Shown here: positions 58,297 through 64,000 of the stretch, in pieces
Numbering within the stretch: the first letter of the stretch is position 1
Layout of the letters: every line of letters begins with the position of its first letter
Source: Luteimonas sp.
GTDB lineage: Bacteria > Pseudomonadota > Gammaproteobacteria > Xanthomonadales > Xanthomonadaceae
Length of the DNA stretch: 64,000 nt
Reading direction: 5' to 3'
Assembly (NCBI GenBank): GCA_024707405.1
Contig: JANPZU010000005.1
Location: 124,001 to 188,000, forward strand
Notes under the pieces: generated by a model
The model's input: only the letters and a program-made list of their open reading frames with translations
Told to the model about the DNA's origin: nothing
The model's database searches: none
Translations under genes and position numbers: made by a program

Positions 58297-60261
58297 GTGG
58301 CGATGCGCAAGCGCACGCAACGGATGCGCAATCCCAATGCGGAGGCGACGCAGTTCCGGCTGCGCGCGTTCGTCGGGTTCGCCGCGGTTCTGGCGGCGTT
58401 CGCAGGCCTGGCGACCTGGTACTTCAAGCTGCAGGTCATCGACCACGAGGCCTACGCGATGCGGTCGGAGGCCAATCGCATCAAGCCGCGCCCGGTGGTG
58501 CCGGCGCGCGGGCTGATCTACGACCGCAACGGAAAACTGCTTGCCGACAATGTGCCGGCCTACCGGCTCGACGTGACGCCCGAGGATGCCGGCGACATCG
58601 AGGCGCTGGTCGCGGGCTTGTCGCAGGTGGTGGCGTTGACGCCGCAGGAGATCGAGCGCTTCCATCGCGAGCGCCGCGCGACGCGCAGCTTCCGAGCGAT
58701 CACGCTCAAGCAGCGCGTCAGTGACGAGGAAGTCGCGCGATTCGCGGTGGATCGCTGGCGGTTCCCCGGGGTCGAGGTCGTGCCGTACCTGACCCGGCGC
58801 TACCTGCATGGCGATTTGTTCGCACACGTGATCGGTTACGTCGGGCGCACCGACGAGAGCGACGTGGCGCGCTACGGCCAGTCGCAGGTGTTGTTCCCGC
58901 ACACCGGTCGCACCGGGCTGGAGCGTTATTACGACGAGAGCCTGCGCGGCCGCATCGGCTACGAGCAGGTGGAGACGAACGTCGAGGGACGTGCGATCCG
59001 CAGCATCGGCATGGTGCCGGCGCAGGCCGGCGCCGACCTGCGCCTGAGCGTCGACCTCGACCTGCAGCGTGCGATGACGCTCGCCTTCGGCGAGATGCAC
59101 GGATCGGCGGTCGCGGTGGATCCGCGCACGGGACAGGTGCTGGGCATGGTCAGCCTGCCCAGCTTCGATGCCAACCTGTTCGTCAACGGTATCTCGCACG
59201 TCGACTACCGGCGCTTGATGGACGATCCCGCGCGCCCGCTGTTCAACCGCAACGTGCTCGGCGGCGGGCCGCCCGGATCGACCATCAAGCCCTTCGTCGC
59301 ACTGGCCGGCGTGGACAGCGGCCTGCGCACGCCGGAGAGCCGGGTGTTCTCGACCGGCGAGTTCTTCATCCCCGGGCAGCGGCGTGGCTATCGCGACGCC
59401 GCGGGTGCGGGTGGTTGGGTCGACCTGCGCGATTCGATCTCGCGCTCGATTAACTATTACTACTACCAGCTCGCCTACCAGATGGGCATCGAGCGCTTCG
59501 ACCAGTACATGCAGCGCTACGGTTTCGGGCAGACGACCGGCATCGACCTCATTGGCGAGAACGCGGGCGTGGTGCCTTCGCCGCAGTGGAAGGCGCAGCG
59601 CAGCCGCGAGGGCTGGTATCCCGGCGAGACCGTGATCGCGGGCATCGGCCAGGGCTACTGGATCGCCACGTCGCTGCAACTCGCGCGTGGCACCGCTGCG
59701 CTGGCCGACGATGGCCACTTGCGCAAGCTTTCGCTGGTGGCCGAACGTCGCGAGGGCTTCGACCAGCCTTGGCAAGCGGTCGGCAACGGCGAATCGACGC
59801 GCATCACGGACAACACGATGCACTTGCGCGCGGTACAGGAAGGCATGGAGAACACCATCCATGGCCGTGGCACGGCGACCGCGATGGCGCGTGGCGCCGA
59901 TTACCGCATGGGCGGCAAGACCGGCACCGCGCAGCGCATCAGCCGCCGCGGCAGCGCCAATTTCGATCCGCGCAAGCTGCCCTACCACCTGCGCCACCAG
60001 GCCTTGTTCGTGGGTTATGCGCCGGCCGATGAGCCAACCATCGCCATCGCGATCAGCGTCGAGCACGGCGGCTACGGCGGTGCGGCGGCGGCGCCGATCG
60101 CGCGCAAGATCTTCGATGCCTGGCTGCTGGGCAAGATGCCCGAGGTCGAAGGCGAGGAGGGCGCAGTCACGGCGGTGCGTCCCGATTTCGGCAACGTGGT
60201 CGCAGGGTCGGCGGCGGATGCAGCGATGCCGGAACCGGCGACGACGGAGGCGGCCCGATGA
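58297..60261 (+). CDS. mrdA: Penicillin-binding protein 2
   Basis: The transpeptidase of the elongasome. 654 residues. One N-terminal membrane helix, the PBP dimerisation domain (RGLIYDRNGKLLADNVPAYRL), then the transpeptidase: SxxK in GSTIKPFVAL, SxN in SRSINYYYYQLA, KTG in GGKTGTAQR. Start GTG 58297 or ATG 58303. Overlaps rodA by four bases. Confidence 0.97.
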   Translation: MAMRKRTQRMRNPNAEATQFRLRAFVGFAAVLAAFAGLATWYFKLQVIDHEAYAMRSEANRIKPRPVVPARGLIYDRNGKLLADNVPAYRLDVTPEDAGDIEALVAGLSQVVALTPQEIERFHRERRATRSFRAITLKQRVSDEEVARFAVDRWRFPGVEVVPYLTRRYLHGDLFAHVIGYVGRTDESDVARYGQSQVLFPHTGRTGLERYYDESLRGRIGYEQVETNVEGRAIRSIGMVPAQAGADLRLSVDLDLQRAMTLAFGEMHGSAVAVDPRTGQVLGMVSLPSFDANLFVNGISHVDYRRLMDDPARPLFNRNVLGGGPPGSTIKPFVALAGVDSGLRTPESRVFSTGEFFIPGQRRGYRDAAGAGGWVDLRDSISRSINYYYYQLAYQMGIERFDQYMQRYGFGQTTGIDLIGENAGVVPSPQWKAQRSREGWYPGETVIAGIGQGYWIATSLQLARGTAALADDGHLRKLSLVAERREGFDQPWQAVGNGESTRITDNTMHLRAVQEGMENTIHGRGTATAMARGADYRMGGKTGTAQRISRRGSANFDPRKLPYHLRHQALFVGYAPADEPTIAIAISVEHGGYGGAAAAPIARKIFDAWLLGKMPEVEGEEGAVTAVRPDFGNVVAGSAADAAMPEPATTEAAR

Positions 60262-61385
60262 GCGTGATCCTGCGCTGGCTGCTGGACATGTTCGTGCGCT
60301 TCACGCGCACCCTCGACTGGGTGTTGCTGGGCGCGTTGCTGGCGTTGATGGGCATCGGCCTGGCGGTGCTGCACAGCGCCGGCAGCGGCAACATGGGGTT
60401 GGTGCATTCACAGGGCGCGCGTTATGTCGTCGGCCTCGGCGCGTTGTGGCTGATGTCGCGCATCCCGCCCGCGACGCTGCGGCGCGCCACGCCCGCGGTC
60501 TATGCCGTTTCGCTGGTGCCGTTGATCGCCGTGCTGTTCATCGGCACGGGGCGCAGCGGCGCGCACTGGATCAACCTGGGCGTGTTCTATTTCCAGCCTG
60601 CCGAATTGATGAAGCTCAGCCTGCCGATGATGGCGGCGTGGTACCTCAACCTGGCGCCGCTGCCGCCGCGTGCGGCTCACTTGCTGGTCGCGGTCGCGAT
60701 CATCGCGCTGCCGACGGGACTGATCCTGCTGCAACCGGATTTCGGCACCGCCATGCTGGTCGCGGCCAGCGGCGTGTTCGCGCTGTACCTGGCGGGGGTG
60801 TCGTGGTGGTGGTTCGCGATCGCCTTTGCCGGTGCGGGCACGGCCGCGATGCTGGCGCTGTTCGCGCCGATCGCGTGGTTCTCGTTCCTGCGCCCGTACC
60901 AGCAGGATCGCATCCTGACCTACCGCGACCCCGAGAACGATCCGCTCGGCGCGGGCTGGAACATCATCCAGTCCAAGATCGCGATCGGATCGGGCGGGCT
61001 GGACGGGCAGGGCTGGGGCAAGGGCTCGCAGTCTCACCTGGACTACGTGCCCGAGCACACCACCGACTTCATCTTCGCGGTGCTGGCGGAGGAATTCGGC
61101 TGGATCGGCGTGGCGGTCGTGCTGGCGCTGTACGCCATCGTCATCGGCCGCTGCCTGTGGATCGCCGCCGAATCGCGCGATGGCTATGCGCGCATCCTGT
61201 CCGGTGCGTTGGCACTGGCGCTGTTCGTCTACGTGGTGGTCAACGGCGGCATGATCTCCGGCCTGTTGCCGGTGGTCGGCGTGCCGATGCCGCTGCTCAG
61301 CTTCGGCGGCACCGCGGCGGTGTCGCTGCTCGCGGGCATCGGCGTGGTGATGTCGGTGCGCGCGCACGCACAGGCGAAACGCTGA
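60258..61385 (+). CDS. rodA: Peptidoglycan glycosyltransferase RodA (SEDS)
   Basis: 375 residues, ten membrane helices. SEDS-family signatures GRSGAHWINLGVFYFQPAELMKLSLP, ILLQPDFGTAMLV and GMISGLLPVVGVPMPLLSFGGTA are intact. Polymerises glycan strands together with PBP2 (mrdA, just upstream). Confidence 0.97.
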   Translation: MSVILRWLLDMFVRFTRTLDWVLLGALLALMGIGLAVLHSAGSGNMGLVHSQGARYVVGLGALWLMSRIPPATLRRATPAVYAVSLVPLIAVLFIGTGRSGAHWINLGVFYFQPAELMKLSLPMMAAWYLNLAPLPPRAAHLLVAVAIIALPTGLILLQPDFGTAMLVAASGVFALYLAGVSWWWFAIAFAGAGTAAMLALFAPIAWFSFLRPYQQDRILTYRDPENDPLGAGWNIIQSKIAIGSGGLDGQGWGKGSQSHLDYVPEHTTDFIFAVLAEEFGWIGVAVVLALYAIVIGRCLWIAAESRDGYARILSGALALALFVYVVVNGGMISGLLPVVGVPMPLLSFGGTAAVSLLAGIGVVMSVRAHAQAKR

Positions 61386-61458
61386 ACATGACCGCTCCAC
61401 GAACCGCGGGCCGTGCGCGCGACCGGGCGCGCTTCGCTGCGTGCTACCCTCGCGCCCG

Positions 61459-62598
61459 ATGAGCCGAGCCCACGTAGTCCGTATCGTGTCGTGCCTGTTG
61501 CCGGTCGCCCTGTGCGCCTGCGCGACCCAGGCCAACCCTTCACCCGATGCCTCGCTCGAGGCATCCACCGACGCCAGCGAAACGGTGGCCGAGGTCGTCC
61601 CGGCGCAGCCGGCGCTGCTGCCCAAGGTGCCGCAGCCGCCCGAGCGGCCGGTCGCGCCGGAGTCGGTGACCGATCCCGCGATCGGGCGCCAGCAACGGAT
61701 CGACAACTTCGTCGAATACACCGCGACGACCTACGGCGTGGATCGCGACTACATCCGTCGCGTGCTGGCGCAGGCGACGTATCGCCAAGGCATCATCGAT
61801 GCGATGAACCGTCCGGCCGAGGCGGTGAGGCAGTGGCACGAATACCGCCCGATCTTCATCAACGACGCGCGCACCAACGGCGGTATCGCGTTCTATCGCC
61901 AGAACCGCGCCGCGCTCGACCGCATCGCCGCCGACACCGGCGTGCCGGCCGAATACATCGTCGCGATCATCGGCGTTGAAACCAGCTACGGCCGCGTGAC
62001 CGGCAGCTACAAGGTCATCGACGCGCTGTACACGCTGGCCTTCGATTTCCCGCGCCGCGCGCCGTTCTTCGCTGGCGAGCTGGCGCAGTTGTTCGCGCTG
62101 CAGAAGGCCGAGCCGCAGCTCGACATACTCGAGCTCAAGGGCAGTTACGCCGGTGCGATGGGGCTTGGGCAGTTCATGCCGTCCAGCTACCGGCTGTGGG
62201 CGAAGGATGGCGACGGCGATGGCCGACGCGACCTGATCACGCATTTGCCGGACGTATTCGCATCGATTGCCAATTACTTCGTCATCCACGGCTGGGAGCG
62301 CGGCGGCCCGGTGGTCGCACGCGCCGATCGTGCCAGCGGCGCCGAGGATTTCGTGCCCGAGACGGTCGATCCGATCCATCCGCTGGCCGCGCTCGAGCAG
62401 CGTGGCTACGCGCCGCGCGCGGGCGAACCGCGCACCGAAGGCGCCACCCTGCTCACGCTGCAGGGCGCGGCCGGGCCGGAGTACTGGCTGGGCTATCGCA
62501 ACTTCTACGTGATCACCCGCTACAACCGCTCGCCGATGTACGCGTTGTCCGTGCACCAGTTGGCGCAGGCGATCCGGCAGGGAAGCGCCAACGGATGA
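61459..62598 (+). CDS. mltB: Lytic murein transglycosylase B
   Basis: 379 residues. A lipoprotein-type signal ends ALCAC. The catalytic Glu lies in VAIIGVETSYGRVTGSYKVIDAL; GSYAGAMGLGQFMPSSYRLWAKDGDGDG completes the SLT_2 family fold. Cleaves glycan strands to anhydromuramyl products. Ends in an ATGA overlap with rlpA. Confidence 0.95.
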   Translation: MSRAHVVRIVSCLLPVALCACATQANPSPDASLEASTDASETVAEVVPAQPALLPKVPQPPERPVAPESVTDPAIGRQQRIDNFVEYTATTYGVDRDYIRRVLAQATYRQGIIDAMNRPAEAVRQWHEYRPIFINDARTNGGIAFYRQNRAALDRIAADTGVPAEYIVAIIGVETSYGRVTGSYKVIDALYTLAFDFPRRAPFFAGELAQLFALQKAEPQLDILELKGSYAGAMGLGQFMPSSYRLWAKDGDGDGRRDLITHLPDVFASIANYFVIHGWERGGPVVARADRASGAEDFVPETVDPIHPLAALEQRGYAPRAGEPRTEGATLLTLQGAAGPEYWLGYRNFYVITRYNRSPMYALSVHQLAQAIRQGSANG

Positions 62599-63854
62599 TG
62601 CGCGGTTGGCTGGCCGCCGCGATCCTGTTGCTCGCCGCCTGCAGCGGCGCACCCAAGAAGCCCGATGCCGCGCCGGCCTCGCCGACGGTCGCGGGGCAAC
62701 CGCATCCGCAACCGCCCGCCGGTGCCGCCATCGATTGCAGCGGCTTCGTCCCGTACCCGGCCGCGCAGGAAGACCTTTCGACCCGTGGCGATTACGTCGC
62801 CGGCGGGTTGTACAAGCCGGGCGTGCGCGACAGCGTTCCGGACTACCTGCCCAATGTCGCCTGCATCCCCGAGCCGACCGTGGTGCACGAGCCGCCATCG
62901 CGCTACGGCAATCGCTCGCCGTACACCGTGCTGGGGCGTGCGTACCACGTGCGCGACAGCGCCCACGGCTTCGTCGAAACCGGCATCGCGTCGTATTACG
63001 GCAACAAGTTCCACGGGCGGCGCACGTCCAACCAGGAGGTGTACGACATGTACGCCTTCACCGCCGCCCACAAGTCGTTGCCGTTGCCGAGTTATGCGCG
63101 GGTGACCAACCTCGACAACGGGCGTTCGATCGTGGTGCGCGTCAACGACCGCGGGCCGTTCCACGAGGGCCGCGTGATCGACCTCAGCTATGCCGCCGCG
63201 GTGAAGCTCGACATCCATCGACAGGGCACCGGGCGGGTGGAAGTGCGCGGCCTCGCACCGGGTGACGTGGCGCCGGTGCAACTCGCGTCCGCGCAACCTG
63301 CCGTCGCGGCCCCGAGCGGCATGGACGGGCTGGTGGGCGCGCTGCCGACGAATGTGCCTGCTACTGCCGCCGTTGCGCCTGCGCCTGCGACTGCGGATAC
63401 CGTCACGCGCGCAGCGGATCATCCCGAGTACGGCAAGGCGGAAAACCGCTTCGAACTGGTGAAGGACGGTCGCGTCCGCACGGCCGACGAATTCGATGCC
63501 TGGATGCGCGAGCGCCACGCCCGTCTCGATGCTACGGCGACCACGGGGGCATCGCAGGTGATTCCGGTGGCGGCCACGTCGCCTGCCGTCGTCGCGCCAT
63601 CGTCACCAGCGCCTTCGGTAGCCGCGGGCCTCACCCTGCAGGTGGGCGTGTTTTCCCAACGCGGCAATGCCGACCGCGTGCTGGCGACGTTGCAGGGCGC
63701 CGGCATCCCCGCCGCGCACGTGCAGGATGCGTCGAACGCCGGCAGGGCCTTGTGGCGCGTGCGCGTCGGCCAGGTGGCGCAGGCCTCGCTTGCCGAGGTC
63801 ACGGCACGGATCGCCGCCCTTGGCCTGGGTACGCCGCAACTCGTGCGCGAGTAG
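62595..63854 (+). CDS. rlpA: Septal ring lytic transglycosylase RlpA
   Basis: 419 residues. A lipoprotein signal ends LLLAAC. The double-psi beta-barrel domain (GIASYYGNKFHGRRTSN with the catalytic His region, VRVNDRGPFHEGRVIDLSYAAA) acts on denuded glycan. A Pro/Ala-rich linker leads to a C-terminal SPOR domain (LQVGVFSQRGNADRVLATLQ, WRVRVGQVAQ) that binds denuded septal peptidoglycan. It follows mltB, the common order. Confidence 0.94.
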   Translation: MMRGWLAAAILLLAACSGAPKKPDAAPASPTVAGQPHPQPPAGAAIDCSGFVPYPAAQEDLSTRGDYVAGGLYKPGVRDSVPDYLPNVACIPEPTVVHEPPSRYGNRSPYTVLGRAYHVRDSAHGFVETGIASYYGNKFHGRRTSNQEVYDMYAFTAAHKSLPLPSYARVTNLDNGRSIVVRVNDRGPFHEGRVIDLSYAAAVKLDIHRQGTGRVEVRGLAPGDVAPVQLASAQPAVAAPSGMDGLVGALPTNVPATAAVAPAPATADTVTRAADHPEYGKAENRFELVKDGRVRTADEFDAWMRERHARLDATATTGASQVIPVAATSPAVVAPSSPAPSVAAGLTLQVGVFSQRGNADRVLATLQGAGIPAAHVQDASNAGRALWRVRVGQVAQASLAEVTARIAALGLGTPQLVRE

Positions 63855-63921
63855 AATTTTCCGACACATCCCGTCTCAGCGGTTGCCGATGCGCGACCGC
63901 GTCCAGGAGCCAGCCATCCCG

Positions 63922-64000
63922 ATGATCCCGCTTCGACCTTCCCTGCGTTTCCCGTCCTCCGTACGCATCGCGATGATCGCCGCGCTCGGCGTGGTCGCCA
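63922..64000 (+). CDS. Start of a D-alanyl-D-alanine carboxypeptidase-like gene (partial)
   Basis: Twenty-six codons up to the window edge: MIPLRPSLRFPSSVRIAMIAAL, a basic then hydrophobic start of a signal peptide. AGGAG stands upstream. An in-frame ATG at 63889 is possible. The product cannot be identified from this stretch; a PBP5/6-type carboxypeptidase (dacA/dacC) usually follows rlpA in these bacteria, so that is the guess. Confidence 0.5.
   Translation, partial: MIPLRPSLRFPSSVRIAMIAALGVVA

Overview
This 64 kb window is GC-rich chromosomal DNA from a Lysobacteraceae/Xanthomonadaceae-type gammaproteobacterium (Lysobacter, Luteimonas, Thermomonas or a relative). The evidence is gene order (smg-dprA-lysM facing def-fmt-rsmB; algZ-algR-hemC; lptM-dapF-DUF484-xerC; hslVU; mreBCD-mrdA-rodA-mltB-rlpA) together with the protein families. 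Almost all of it is ordinary coding sequence with short gaps and many ATGA stop/start overlaps.

Layout. 1-5.8 kb: smg, dprA and a LysM exoprotein (minus strand) diverge from def-fmt-rsmB. 5.9-8.1 kb: two glycosyltransferases. 8.1-11.1 kb: two coupled PH-domain membrane proteins and a lipid A acyltransferase (minus). 11.2-13.7 kb: dtd and rpoD. 13.7-14.5 kb: an AT-richer HNH endonuclease gene facing away from a CAU-anticodon tRNA gene that is interrupted by a 236-nt group I intron. 14.5-17.9 kb: esterase, algZ/algR-type two-component pair, hemC. 18-19.5 kb: two tandem DUF481 outer-membrane proteins. 19.6-26.4 kb: a cytoplasmic molybdopterin oxidoreductase operon of SoeABC type with an embedded SLC13 anion transporter. 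26.4-29 kb: membrane protein, WYL regulator, patatin. 29.1-32.7 kb: copper handling (DUF2946, TonB-dependent copper receptor, PCu(A)C chaperone). 32.8-37.2 kb: two S9 peptidases. 37.3-42.5 kb: YbaN, lptM, dapF, DUF484, xerC, heat-shock hslVU. 42.6-48.9 kb: secreted metalloprotease, ubiE, M1 aminopeptidase lipoprotein, hydrolase, lipoprotein. 48.9-53.8 kb: a glycan island (pyruvyl transferase plus a GT4-GT2 fusion) bounded by two copies of a 109-bp sequence. 53.8-55.5 kb: beta-barrel protein and PfkB kinase. 55.7-64 kb: the cell-elongation operon mreBCD-mrdA-rodA-mltB-rlpA and the start of a probable dac gene.

Two things stand out. First, the group I intron interrupts the anticodon loop of a tRNA, with a free-standing HNH gene about 60 bp away. 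Second, eight genes (dprA, algZ, algR, soeC, soeA, a metalloprotease, an M1 aminopeptidase and the GT4-GT2 fusion) each carry one single-base frameshift in a G/C run. Correcting one base restores full-length conserved proteins in every case. Six are one base short in runs of five or six; two have one base too many in AGGGACC. This looks more like residual sequencing or assembly error than decay, but real variation cannot be excluded from one sequence. Coordinates of these genes are given for the full, corrected gene.
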